From Ridgeia piscesae (Eukaryota; Annelida; Polychaeta; Sabellida; Siboglinidae): 64,000 nucleotides of DNA. Within the stretch, counting starts at the first letter, position 1. Every line of letters begins with the position of its first letter. The stretch covers positions 687,001 through 751,000 of the forward strand of contig JAODUO010000132.1 in the NCBI GenBank assembly GCA_025642075.2, given 5' to 3'. Of this stretch, positions 11,601 to 22,503 are shown piece after piece. A program made the position numbers and the translations under genes. The notes beneath the pieces are model-generated. The model worked only from the letters and a program-made list of their open reading frames with translations, did no database searches and had not been told where the DNA came from.

Positions 11601-13475
11601 TAATTAGATGTGTTTGTTGACATCGACTCAACCAGTTCAGTTTTGACTTTGTTTACGTCTTGTGTAAGGACTAATTGTAATTAATTACACCAACTGTTGT
11701 AATGGTAATCTAAAGCGACATCAACGAAATGTTTGCAATCCTTGTAATCGAAGGAAGTATGTAATGGTGACATCACAATAGTGATGTCTTTTCATCCACT
11801 GTGCCAGTGGAGGGTGGGGTTTAAATTTTCCCAACCTCCTTTACGTGTTCATTCCCAGAATGCAGACTGTTGGACCCAATGAGAGAGGAAAACCACAAAC
11901 CAGTTGGTGGACGTCATCCGGAGGCTGTTGAAGAAGACAAAAAAGTTGACAATATAGTGAGTAATTAAATGTGTTTATTGACACGACTCAACCAGTTCAG
12001 TTTTGACTGTGTTTACGTCTCGCGTAACGACTAATTGTAATTAATTACACCAACTGTTGTAATGGTGATGTAAAGCGACACCAACGAATTGTTTGCAATC
12101 CTTGTAATCGAAGGAAGTATGTAATGGTGACATCTCAATAGTGATGTCTTTTCATCCACTGTGCTAGTGGAGGGTGGGGTTAATTTCAACTCCTTTACGT
12201 GTTCATTCCCAGAATGCAGACTGTTGCACCCAATGAGAGAGGAAAACCACAAACCAGTTGGTGGACGTCATCAGGAGGCTGTTGAGGAAGACAAAAAAGT
12301 TGACAGTCAATAGTGAGTAATTACATGTGTTTGTTGACATCGACTCAACCAGTTCAGTTTTGACTTTGTTTACGTCTTGTGTAAGGACTAATTGTAATTA
12401 ATTACACCAACTGTTGTAATGGTAATCTAAAGCGACATCAACGAAATGTTTGCAATCCTTGTAATCGAAGGAAGTATGTAATGGTGACATCACAATAGTG
12501 ATGTCTTTTCATCCACTGTGCTAGTGGAGGGTGGGGTTAATTTCCACCCCTTTACGTGTTCATTCCCAGAATGCAGACTGTTGCACCCAATGAGAGAGGA
12601 AAACCACAAACCAGTTGGTGGACGTTATCAGGACGCTGTTGAGGAAGACAAAAAAGTTGACAATATAGTGAGTAATTAGATGTGTTTGTTGACATTGACT
12701 CAACCAGTTCAGTTTTGACTGTGTTTACGTCTCGCGTAACGACTAATTGTAATTAATTACACCAACTGTTGTAATGGTGATGTAAAGCGACATCAACGAA
12801 TTGTTTGCAATCCTTGTAATCGAAAGAAGTATGTAATGGTGACATCGCAATAGTGATGTCTTTTCATCCACTGTGCCAGTGGAGGGTGGGGTTAATTTCC
12901 ACCCCTTTACGTGTTCATTCCCAGAATGCAGACTGTTGCACCCAATGAGAGAGGAAAACCACAAACCAGTCGGTGGACGTCATCAGGAGGCTGTTGAGGA
13001 AGACAAAAAAGTTGACAGACAATAGTGAGTAATTAAATGTGTTTATTGACACGACTCAACCAGTTCAATTTTGACTGTGTTTACGTCTCGCGTAACGACT
13101 GATTGTAATTAATTACACCACTCCACAACCAACTGTTGTAATGGTGATATAAAGCAACACCAACAAATTGTTTACAATCCTTGTAATCGAAGAAATTATG
13201 TAATGGTGACATCTCAATAGTGATGTCTCTTCATCCACTGTGCTAGTGGAGGGTAGGGTTAATTTCCACCCCTTTACGTGTTCGTTCTCAGAATGCAGAC
13301 TCTCGCACCCAATGAGAGGGTATGAGAGAGAGAACCACAAACCAGATGGTGGCCGCCATCAGGAGACTAATGAGGAATATGACAAAGTTGACAGTCAATA
13401 GTGAGTAATTAAATGTGTCTGTTGACATCGACTCAACCAGTTCAGTTCTGACTTTGTTTACGTCTCGTGTAACTT
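8668..13475 (+). repeat. Tandem array of a ~355-bp unit, about 13.5 copies
   Basis: Unit boundaries recur every 353-376 bp; the invariant block CCCAATGAGAGAGGAAAACC falls near 9020, 9375, 9731, 10087 and so on to 13308. Each unit contains, in order: a 14-bp perfect palindrome (TGTAATTAATTACA); two or three small inverted repeats (GACATC...GATGTC, CCACT...AGTGG, GGGTGG...CCACCC); a pyrimidine-rich tract ending in CAG; a 98-100 bp block open in one frame; and GTGAGTAATTA. Antisense frames of ~60-73 codons across each unit are shadows of this conservation. Alternating variant units (for example those with ACCACTCCACAACC at 10614 and 13116, and those with AGTCAATAGTGAGT) suggest higher-order duplication of 2-3 units. 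Confidence 0.95.
8670..8747 (+). CDS. Possible mini-exon opening the 355-bp array
   Basis: An ATG at 8670 opens 26 codons (MADENHEQVGGSHQDTAEEY then DKVDSI) that end exactly at a strong donor-like GTGAGT at 8748. Every later unit of the array carries a diverged version of this peptide (ENHKPVGGRHQD.VEEDKKVD) followed by the same GTGAGT, but preceded by an acceptor-like CAG instead of the ATG. This first copy is the most different and could be the ancestral exon. The peptide is short and acidic with no known domain. Transcription is untested. Confidence 0.25.
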
Positions 13476-13870
13476 GACTTCCCTGACTGGGAGTGACAGA
13501 GAGATCTCACTGTTAAAACTGATCACATTTGTGTGGCTGTTCTGTGCGTAGAATTATGAGGCATAAACTAGTAGAGATGGGGTGCTCGTGGGGCGAGGCA
13601 CAGGCCACAGTGAAGCGCAACACCCTGTGGAGAAACACTGTCGGAGGATGACGTCACACGAACAAAGAGGATAAGTAATACACTTTCACCAGGTGCTATC
13701 TCTGACTTTGAGTTTGATAAGAGGGAAGCTATTCACGCGTGGAATAACCAGTCCTCTCGTAAGAGGGGTACCACGTTCAGATCATAAGTCGTCACACAGA
13801 GCAGGCTTACACCATGTTCAGACTATCAAGATGAAGAGCAAGAGCTACCACCCTTCAGCCGACCTAGATA
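13476..13870 (+). other. Junction between the two arrays, no gene recognised
   Basis: Unique sequence with a few short open stretches, including one with SDFEFDKREAIHAWNN near 13700. No family is recognised. It ends where the first diverged copy of the composite array begins. Confidence 0.4.
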
Positions 13871-15033
13871 CAGGACACTGTGGCGATGATGTTGGCGTGG
13901 CCTGGTGGAGCCACCGATGTCGCCTTTATGTACATCGCGAATGGACTAAATCAAGGGTGTCAACAAGTGAAAACACTGAAGTGTGTTTATTCACCCCACA
14001 GTATTTACAAAACAAATCGTACTACTGATTAACTATCAATTGAGGCGATTTATATGTAAATAGATTTGTATGTGGACGTCTTCTCATCACCAACACCTCT
14101 GTGTGTGACCACAACTTTTGACTGAGACCACAAATTTGATTGAGGATGTTGCAACGATTGGTGACTTCCACCTGGTGGAGTCACCGATGTCACCTTTCAC
14201 CATATAGCAGCTGGACTAGAAGAAGGTTGTCAACAGTGAAGACATTGAAGTGTGTTTATTCACCCCACAGTATTTATAATAAACAAATCGTAGACGACAA
14301 CAAATCTTTGTGTTTGATGAATGGTGAACAGATGAAAAAAAATTAAGAAAATGAACAGTAACAAAACTGTCATTCAGAGCACTGCCACCTAGCGGATAAT
14401 CACATACACACTTATAATGAATTTACTGATATAACGAACTCGTTAGCTACCCACAAAGTAGTTCGCTATAAACGTGTTCCACTATATCACTGTGTGATAT
14501 AATCACATTGTGACGTCTTCTCCCCACTAACACTGCTGTGTGTGACCACATGTTTATGGTGGCAGTGGTTAAATACAACCGAGAACAACTTTTGGCCGAC
14601 ACCACGAACTTGATTGAGGGTGTTGCAACGATTGGTGACTTCCACCTGGTGGAGTCACCGATGTCGCCTTTCACCACATAGCAGCTGGACTAGAACAAGC
14701 TTGTCAACAGTGAAGACATTGAAGTGTGTTTATTCACCCCACAGTATTTATAATAAATAAATCGTAGACATCAACAAATCTTTGTGATTGATGAAATTTT
14801 TAAAGAAAATGAACAGTATGAAAACTGTCATTCAGAACACTGCCACCTAGCGTATAATCACGTACACACTTATGATGAATTCATGGATTTAACAAACTCG
14901 TTAGCTACCCACAAAGTAGTTCGTTATAAGCACGTTGCACTATCAATGTGCGATATAATTCAAAGATGGTGGCTAAACTGACAGCACTATTGGAGCAAAG
15001 GGTGAGAAGATCACGTACATCGATCAGCAACTA

Positions 15034-15178
15034 TTTTTGATCCATGTTTCATGATGATGTGGTGTGATCCATGTTTCATGATGATGTGGTGTGATCCATG
15101 TTTCATGATGATGTGGTGTGATCCATGTTTCATGATGATGTGGTGTGATCCATGTTTGATGATGATGTGGTGTGATCC
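15034..15178 (+). repeat. 27-bp minisatellite, about 5 copies (unit 1)
   Basis: Unit TCCATGTTTCATGATGATGTGGTGTGA in tandem; the last copy has GTTTGATG. Because 27 is a multiple of three and the unit lacks stops in several frames, long artificial peptide repeats are open on both strands; these are not genes. Confidence 0.95.
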
Positions 15179-15420
15179 TACATGAATTGACCAGGTGAAA
15201 GTCAGCCTCACTAACTCTTTGAATCAAGTTCAACAACGATGAGAACAACAGACCACAACAACTCAGCTCGATGCAACCCCAGCCTGAGCAGTCACTGTCA
15301 CCAAAGAGACACTGACAGGTGAGTGTCATGGCTGGTCCTACACCAAGACCATCACCAGTGTCTCCATCACCACAGAAACCACAACCTACGGGCAGAGGTC
15401 GGCTTAGAAATACCATGTCG

Positions 15421-15774
15421 GGTATTTCAAGTCCATGGTGTGCACCACAGAGATGACGGTGGATGATCTAGCAGTCCTTGTTGTGTGCGACTCAAGAGTC
15501 AGGACAGAAACTCCCTGTGTTGCTTAGCACCAACGTTTTGTCACATATCCTGGAGTTAGCTACATGGCTGCAGAAGGTAGTTGTTATGGAAAACTTAAGG
15601 TTCGCACTTGAGGCAAGCAGACAGGCTGTTTGTATTCCTGCCAGGTCAACTGCATACGTAGAAGCAGTCGGAGAGAGAATGGGACAGACCGCGGTATTCG
15701 AGCCCCTCACCACCGGATGTGGACGTCTTCTCATCACTAACACTACAGTGGTTAATCCAACCAAGAACTTTTGA
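15421..15774 (+). pseudogene. Gypsy pol: region just after the aspartic protease, copy 1
   Basis: The stretch reads, with one frameshift near 15480, like the end of a gypsy retropepsin and the segment that follows: a YF..M.CTTEMTVDDLAVLVV lead-in, then KLPVLLSTNVLSHIL (the usual pVLiGTNvl block), then RQAVCIPARSTAYVEAVGER and TAVFEPLTTGCGRLLITNT. The IPA...V and FEP...G.L.v..t.v spacings are those of gypsy elements. The catalytic DSG/DTG of the protease is not included. Copies 2-4 are nearly identical, showing that amplification happened after decay. Confidence 0.75.
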
Positions 15775-16676
15775 CTGAGACCACGAATTTCATTGAGCAA
15801 CGATTGGTGACTTCCACCTGGTGGAGTCACTGATGTCACCTTTCACCATATAGCAGCTGGACTAGAAGAAGGTTGTCAACAGTGAAGACATTGAAGTGTG
15901 TTTATTCACCCCACAGTATTTATAATAAACAAATCGTAGACGACAACAAATCTTTGTGTTTGATGAATGGTGAACAGATGAAAAAAATTAAGAAAATGAA
16001 CAGTAAAAAAACTGTCATTCAGAGCACTGCCACCTAGCGGATAATCACATACACACTTATAATGAATTTACTGATATAACGAACTCGTTAGCTACCCACA
16101 AAGTAGTTCGCTATAAACGTGTTCCACTATATCACTGTGTGATATAATCACAGTTGTGACGTCTTCTCCCCACTAACACTGCTGTGTGTGACCACATGTT
16201 TATGGTGGCAGTGGTTAAATACAACCGAGAACAACTTTTGGCCGACACCACGAACTTGATTGAGGGTGTTGCAACGATTGGTGACTTCCACCTGGTGGAG
16301 CCACCGATGTCGCCTTTCACCACATAGCAGCTGGACTAGAACAAGCTTGTCAACAGTGAAGACATTGAAGTGTGTTTATTCACCCCACAGTATTTATAAT
16401 AAATAAATCGTAGACATCAACAAATCTTTGTGATTGATGAAATTTTTAAAGAAAATGAACAGTATGAAAACTGTCATTCAGAGCACTGCCACCTAGCGTA
16501 TAATCACGTACACACTTATGATGAATTCATGGATTTAACAAACTCGTTAGCTACCCACAAAGTAGTTCGTTATAAGCACGTTGCACTATCAATGTGCGAT
16601 ATAATTCAAAGATGGTGGCTAAACTGACAGCACTATTGGAGCAAATGAGAAGATCCGTACATGATCAGCAACTTTT

Positions 16677-17062
16677 GATCCATGTTTCATGATGATGTGG
16701 TGTGATCCATGTTTCATGATGATGTGGTGCTGATCCATGTTTCATGATGATGTGGTGTGATCCAATGTTTCATGATGATGTGGTGTGATCCATGTTTCAT
16801 GATGATGTGGTGTGATCCATGTTTCATGATGATGTGGTGTGATCCATGTTTCATGATGATGTGGTGCGATCCATGTTTCATGATGATGTGGTGTGATCAA
16901 TGTTTCATGATGATGTGGTGTGATCCATGTTTCATGATGATGTCGTGTGATCCATGTTTCATGATGATGTGGTGTGATCCATGTTTCATGATGATGTGGT
17001 GTGATCCATGTTTCATGATGATGTGGTGTGATCCATGTTTGATGATGATGTGGTGTGATCCT
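16677..17062 (+). repeat. 27-bp minisatellite, about 14 copies (unit 2)
   Basis: Same 27-bp unit as at 15034, with scattered point variants and single-base insertions near 16730 and 16764. Expanded relative to unit 1. Confidence 0.95.
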
Positions 17063-17303
17063 ACATGAATTGACCAGGTGAAAGTCAGCCTCACTAACTC
17101 TTTGAATCAAGTTCAACAACGATGAGAACAACAGACCACAACAACTCAGCTCGATGCAACCCCAGCCTGAGCAGTCACTGTCACCAAAGAGACACTGACA
17201 GGTGAGTGTCATGGCTGGTCCTACACCAAGACCATCACCAGTGTCTCCATCACCACAGAAACCACAACCTACGGGCAGAGGTCGGCTTAGAAATACCATG
17301 TCG

Positions 17304-17657
17304 GGTATTTCAAGTCCATGGTGTGCACCACAGAGATGACGGTGGATGATCTAGCAGTCCTTGTTGTGTGCGACTCAAGAGTCAGGACAGAAACTCCCTG
17401 TGTTGCTTAGCACCAACGTTTTGTCACATATCCTGGAGTTAGCTACATGGCTGCAGAAGGTAGTTGTTATGGAAAACTTAAGGTTCGCACTTGAGGCAAG
17501 CAGACAGGCTGTTTGTATTCCTGCCAGGTCAACTGCATACATAGAAGCAGTCGGAGAGAGAATGGGACAGACCGCGGTATTCGAGCCCCTCACCACCGGA
17601 TGTGGACGTCTTCTCATCACTAACACTACAGTGGTTAATCCAACCAAGAACTTTTGA
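17304..17657 (+). pseudogene. Gypsy post-protease region, copy 2
   Basis: Nearly identical to copy 1, including its frameshift, with one visible coding change (V to I in STAYIEAVGER). It is followed directly by linker block A' because block A is missing from this unit. Confidence 0.75.
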
Positions 17658-18046
17658 CTGAGACCACGAATTTCATTGAGCAACGATTGGTGACTTCCAC
17701 CTGGTGGAGTCACTGATGTCACCTTTCACCATATAGCAGCTGGACTAGAAGAAGGTTGTCAACAGTGAAGACATTGAAGTGTGTTTATTCACCCCACAGT
17801 ATTTATAATAAATAAATCGTAGACATCAACAAATCTTTGTGATTGATGAAATTTTTAAAGAAAATGAACAGTATGAAAACTGTCATTCAGAGCACTGCCA
17901 CCTAGCGTATAATCACGTACACACTTATGATGAATTTATGGATTTAACAAACTCGTTAGCTACCCACAAAGTAGTTCGTTATAAGCACGTTGCACTATCA
18001 ATGTGTGATATAATCAAAATGGTGAATGACAGCATTTAGCAAAGGG

Positions 18047-18555
18047 TGAGAAATCACGTACATCGATCAGCACTATTTTGACATTTTAATGATGTGGTGT
18101 GATCCATGTTTATGATGAGTGGTTGATCCATTCAGACGATTTTGTCCGTTTATGACGATTGGTTGACCATGTTTCAACGATTGGTGACTTTTCCATGTGG
18201 TGGATCCACCGATGTTGCCTTTCATGACATGTGGTGGACCAGAACGATGTTGTCACCAGTTTATGACATTGGTGTATTTTTCATGACAGTGTTTATTTTC
18301 ATGACATGTCGTTGACATTTTAACATTGTGTGATTGATGAATTTTTCAGTATGAAGTGTGGACCTGTTTCAGAGAGTGACCTGCTATATGTGTACCATTT
18401 ATGATGAATCCATGTTTCAAATGTTGTACCCACAAAGTGTTGTATCAGTTCATATATGTGTGATATATTCAAAGATGGTGGTAAATGTCAGCATTTGGAG
18501 CAAAGGGTGGAAGTTCAGACATGATCAGCAACATTTTGATCCATGGGGGTTTTTT
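18047..18555 (+). other. Anomalous blended segment in unit 3
   Basis: Where the other units have a clean minisatellite, this stretch follows the linker-block order (ACGATTGGTGACTT, then a CACCGATGT.GCCTTTCA piece, then GTGATTGATGAA, then a CCCACAAAGT piece, then CAAAGATGGTGG). It is interspersed with pieces of the minisatellite (CATGTTTCA, TTTATGATGA, GATCCATG) and many small deletions. It resembles an average of two repeat sequences more than a duplicated or mutated copy. Likely a consensus or assembly artefact, though a gene-conversion patchwork is possible. Confidence 0.6.
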
Positions 18556-18640
18556 TATCCATGTTTCATGATGATGTGGTGTGATCCATGTTTCATGATG
18601 ATGTGGTGTGATCCATGTTTCATGATGATGTCGTGTGATC
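18556..18640 (+). repeat. 27-bp minisatellite, about 3 intact copies (unit 3)
   Basis: Three clean copies that follow the anomalous segment 18047-18555. The last has the ATGTCGTGTGATCC variant also seen at the end of the unit 4 array. Confidence 0.9.
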
Positions 18641-18880
18641 CTACATGAATTGACCAGGTGAAAGTCAGCCTCACTAACTCTTTGAATCAAGTTCAACAAC
18701 GATGAGAACAACAGACCACAACTCAGCTCGATGCAACCACAGCCTGAGCAGTCACTGTCACCAAAGAGACGCTGACAGGTGAGTGTCATGGCTGATCCTA
18801 CACCAAGACCATCACCAGTGTCTCCATCACCACAGAAACCACAACCTACGGGCAGAGGTCGGCTTAGAAATACCATGTCG

Positions 18881-19234
18881 GGTATTTCAAGTCCATGGTG
18901 TGCACCACAGAGATGACGGTGGATGATCTAGCAGTCCTTGTTGTGTGCGACTCAAGAGTCAGGACAGAACCTCCCTGTGTTGCTTAGCACCAACGTTTTG
19001 TCACATATCCTGGAGTTAGCTACATGGCTGCAGAAGGTAGTTGTTATGGAAAACTTAAGGTTCGCACTTGAGGCAAGCAGACAGGCTGTTTGTATTCCTG
19101 CCAGGTCAACTGCATACGTAGAAGCAGTCGGAGAGAGAATGGGACAGACCGCGGTATTCGAGCCCCTCACCACCGGATGTGGACGTCTTCTCATCACTAA
19201 CACTACAGTGGTTAATCCAACCAAGAACTTTTGA
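18881..19234 (+). pseudogene. Gypsy post-protease region, copy 3
   Basis: Nearly identical to copy 1, with K to N at the QNLPVLL position. Followed by both linker blocks. Confidence 0.75.
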
Positions 19235-20142
19235 CTGAGACCACGAATTTCATTGAGCAACGATTGGTGACTTCCACCTGGTGGAGTCACCGATGTCACC
19301 TTTCACCATATAGCAGCTGGACTAGAAGAAGGTTGTCAACAGTGAAGACATTGAAGTGTGTTTATTCACCCCACAGTATTTATAATAAACACATCGTAGA
19401 CGACAACAAATCTTTGTGTTTGATGAATGGTGAACAGATGAAAAAAATTAAGAAAATGAACAGTAAAAAACTGTCATTCAGAGCACTGCCACCTAGCGGA
19501 TAATCACATGCACACTTATAATGAATTTACTGATATAACGAACTCGTTAGCTACCCACAAAGTAGTTCGCTATAAACGTGTTCCACTATATCACTGTGTG
19601 ATATAATCACATTGTGACGTCTTCTCCCCACTAACACTGCTGTGTGTGACCACATGTTTATGGTGGCAGTGGTTAAATACAACCGAGAACAACTTTTGGC
19701 CGACACCACGAACTTGATTGAGGATGTTGCAACGATTGGTGACTTCCACCTGGTGGAGCCACCGATGTCGCCTTTCACCACATAGCAGCTGGACTAGAAC
19801 AAGCTTGTCAACAGTGAAGACATTGAAGTGTGTTTATTCACCCCACAGTATTTATAATAAATAAATCGTAGACATCAACAAATCTTTGTGATTGATGAAA
19901 TTTTTAAAGAAAATGAACAGTATGAAAACTGTCATTCAGAACACTGCCACCTAGCGTATAATCACGTACACACTTATGATGAATTCATGGATTTAACAAA
20001 CTCGTTAGCTACCCACAAAGTAGTTCGTTATAAGCACGTTGCACTATCAATGTGCGATATAATTCAAAGATGGTGGCTAAACTGACAGCACTATTGGAGC
20101 AAAGGGTGAGAAGATCACGTACATCGATCAGCAACTATTTTG

Positions 20143-20933
20143 GATCCATGTTTCATGATGATGTGGTGTGATCCATGTTTCATGATGATGTGGTGTGATC
20201 CATGTTTCATGATGATGTGGTGTGATCCATGTTTCATGATGATGTGGTGTGATCCATGTTTCATGATGATGTGGTGTGATCCATGTTTCATGATGATGTG
20301 GTGTGATCCATGTTTCATGATGATGTGGTGTGATCCATGTTTCATGATGATGTGGTGTGATCCATGTTTCATGATGATGTGGTGTGATCCATGTTTCATG
20401 ATGATGTGGTGTGATCCATGTTTCATGATGATGTGGTGTGATCCATGTTTCATGATGATGTGGTGTGATCCATGTTTCATGATGATGTCGGGGTGATCCA
20501 TGTTTCATGATGATGTGGTGTGATCCATGTTTCATGATGATGTGGTGTGATCCATGTTTCATGATGATGTGGTGTGATCCATGTTTCATGATGATGTGGT
20601 GTGATCCATGTTTCATGATGATGTGGTGTGATCCATGTTTCATGATGATGTGGTGTGATCCATGTTTCATGATGATGTGGTGTGATCCATGTTTCATGAT
20701 GATGTGGTGTGATCCATGTTTCATGATGATGTCGGGGTGATCCATGTTTCATGATGATGTGTTGTGATCCATGTTTCATGATGATGTGGTGTGATCCATG
20801 TTTCATGATGATGTGGTGTGATCCATGTTTCATGATGATGTGGTGTGATCCATGTTTCATGATGATGTGGTGTGATCCATGTTTCATGATGATGTGGTGT
20901 GATCCATGTTTCATGATGATGTCGTGTGATCCT
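20143..20933 (+). repeat. 27-bp minisatellite, about 29 copies, with higher-order structure (unit 4)
   Basis: Longest of the four arrays. A variant copy containing GATGTCGGGGTGATCC occurs near 20484 and again near 20727, 243 bp apart, exactly nine units. This splits the array into blocks of about 13, 9 and 7 copies and shows block-wise duplication. Confidence 0.95.
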
Positions 20934-21120
20934 ACATGAATTGACCAGGTGAAAGTCAGCCTCACTAACTCTTTGAATCAAGTTCAACAACGATGAGAAC
21001 AACAAGCCACAACAACTCAGCTCGATGCAACCACAGCCTGAGCAGTCACTGTCACTAAAGAGACGCTGACAGGTGAGTGTCATGGCTGGTCCTACACCAG
21101 GTCGGCTTAGAAATACCATG

Positions 21121-21477
21121 TCGGGTATTTCAAGTCCATGGTGTGCACCACAGAGATGACGGTGGATGATCTAGCAGTCCTTGTTGTGTGCGACTCAAGA
21201 GTCAGGACAGAAACTCCCTGTGTTGCTTAGCACCAACGCTTTGTCACATATCCTGGAGTTAGCTACATGGCTGCAGAAGGTAGTTGTTAAGGAAAACTTA
21301 AGGTTCGCACTTGAGGCAAGCAGACAGGCTGTTTGTATTCCTGCCAGGTCAACTGCATACGTAGAAGCAGTCGGAGAGAGAATGGGACAGACCGCGGTAT
21401 TCGAGCCCCTCACCACCGGATGTGGACGTCTTCTCATCACTAACACTACAGTGGTTAATCCAACCAAGAACTTTTGA
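21121..21477 (+). pseudogene. Gypsy post-protease region, copy 4 (truncated unit)
   Basis: Nearly identical to copy 1, with V to A in STNALSHIL and M to K in VVVKENL. The upstream spacer is ~50 bp shorter than in the other units (a deletion near 21098). Linker block A follows but is cut off at ~21780, where it joins the transposase HTH fragment. Confidence 0.75.
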
Positions 21478-21797
21478 CTGAGACCACGAATTTCATTGAG
21501 CAACGATTGGTGACTTCCACCTGGTGGAGTCACCGATGTCACCTTTCACCATATAGCAGCTGGACTAGAAGAAGGTTGTCAACAGTGAAGACATTGAAGT
21601 GTGTTTATTCACCCCACAGTATTTATAATAAACACATCGTAGACGACAACAAATCTTTGTGTTTGATGAATGGTGAACAGAAGAAAGAAATTAAGAAAAT
21701 GAACAGTAAAAAAACTGTCATTCAGACACTGCCACCTAGCGGATAATCACATACACACTCATAATGAATTTACTGATATGACGTCTTCTCCCCACTA

Positions 21798-22055
21798 ATG
21801 CTAGTTGTGTGCCTGAGACAGCTCACTGGACCAACCACTGATTCTACTGTGTATATGAGAGAATGGTATGAAACTGATCCTGAGAAAGTGCCTTTCTACA
21901 CTAGCATGCCATCTCTAGCAGTGCTTGACATTGTTTATGATCACATTAAATGGCATTTATCAGAAGCAATGAACCTGTCAAGATACCAACTACGTTTGGT
22001 ATGTCTGGTAAAGTTGAGAATGAATTACCCGTTTCGTGATATAGCCTTCAGCTGA
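21798..22055 (+). pseudogene. Helix-turn-helix fragment of an IS4/Harbinger-like DDE transposase (HTH_Tnp_4 type)
   Basis: The frame contains KVPFYTSMPSLAVLDIVYDH, then YQLRLVCLVKLRMNYPFRDI and AFS. This matches the N-terminal helix-turn-helix segment that precedes the DDE_Tnp_4 catalytic domain in THAP-linked and Harbinger-like transposases (V.FYTGLPS, then F...L.LMKLRLN.P..DLA). No DDE domain follows; the match breaks off at NVS (~22060), where YqaJ nuclease sequence begins. The left edge is fused to the truncated gypsy composite unit. A dead fragment of a cut-and-paste transposon. Confidence 0.7.
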
Positions 22056-22503
22056 ATGTTTCAGAAATTAAATGTCCGTTTATCCGGAGACACAGAGACC
22101 TATGTGATGTGTCATGTCTGATAGCTGCCAGTGGTGAACTCCAGTTAGACCATTACAACAGGTACTTTCACCAGATTCAGATGCAAATGTTTTTGACTGG
22201 TAGACGCTACTGTGATTTTGTGATCTGGGGGTCCCGTACCTTTCTTGTGGAACGGATCTATGCCGATGAGGACACCTGACAGAACACTAGTGATGTTGCA
22301 CAGAGTTTCCATGCGAAGCGTGTGATGCCAGAATTGTGGGTTAAGTATTTTTCAAAGAAATATGTGCTTGTGAGTAACAATGACGCCAACAGAATTTGTA
22401 CAGTAAATGTGGAACAGTACTGCATATGCAGAGGTATTGATGATGGCAGCAGAATGATCTGTGACAGTGATCACTGTGTCACACGGTGGTTTCATGTTAA
22501 ATG
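22052..22503 (+). pseudogene. C-terminal half of a YqaJ-type nuclease with PHD finger
   Basis: One frame reads SEIKCPF (the E-x-K catalytic strand of the PD-(D/E)xK YqaJ/lambda-exonuclease fold), then DHYNRYFHQIQMQMFLTGRR and YCDFVIWG, then TFLVERIYADED. These are the diagnostic YqaJ blocks (Q-x-Q-x-M, C-D-F-V-x-W, V-E-R-I). After an in-frame TGA near 22277 the frame resumes with VMPELWVKYFSKK, the usual YqaJ C-terminal helix, and a PHD finger starts (YCICRGIDDGSRMICDSDHC then WFHVK, stop). The finger is cut after its WFH, and its zinc-ligand core is what has multiplied into the downstream minisatellite. Uncharacterised YqaJ-PHD proteins occur in many invertebrates, often with a SWIM zinc finger. 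The upstream catalytic Asp and N-terminal part are missing here; a related N-terminal part lies inverted at 25850-26336. Confidence 0.8.

Larger units (their letters stand above)
13871..21790 (+). mobile_element. Composite array of gypsy pol fragments plus a 27-bp minisatellite, about four and a half units
   Basis: Units share the order: gypsy post-protease block, linker block A, a second related linker block A', 27-bp minisatellite. Post-protease blocks begin near 15421, 17304, 18881 and 21121, so unit lengths are ~1.88, 1.58 and 2.24 kb, differing mainly by minisatellite size and by loss of block A in the third unit. In unit 1 the linker frame reads VVKYNREQLLADTTNLIEGV then ATIGDFHLVESP (14550-14670) and continues in the same frame, across several stops, into VIDEIFKENEQYENCHSEHC (14784 on). 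This fits the spacer between protease and reverse transcriptase of a gypsy polyprotein. A diverged copy at 13871-14030 lies at the left edge, and a truncated fifth unit at the right edge is fused to a transposase fragment at ~21798. Confidence 0.8.

Noticed and set aside
16742..20965. Long repetitive proteins (HHETWITPHH-type on the minus strand, CFMMMWCDP-type on the plus strand)
   Set aside because: They arise because the 27-bp unit length is a multiple of three and lacks stops in several frames; no start context, promoter or independent conservation.
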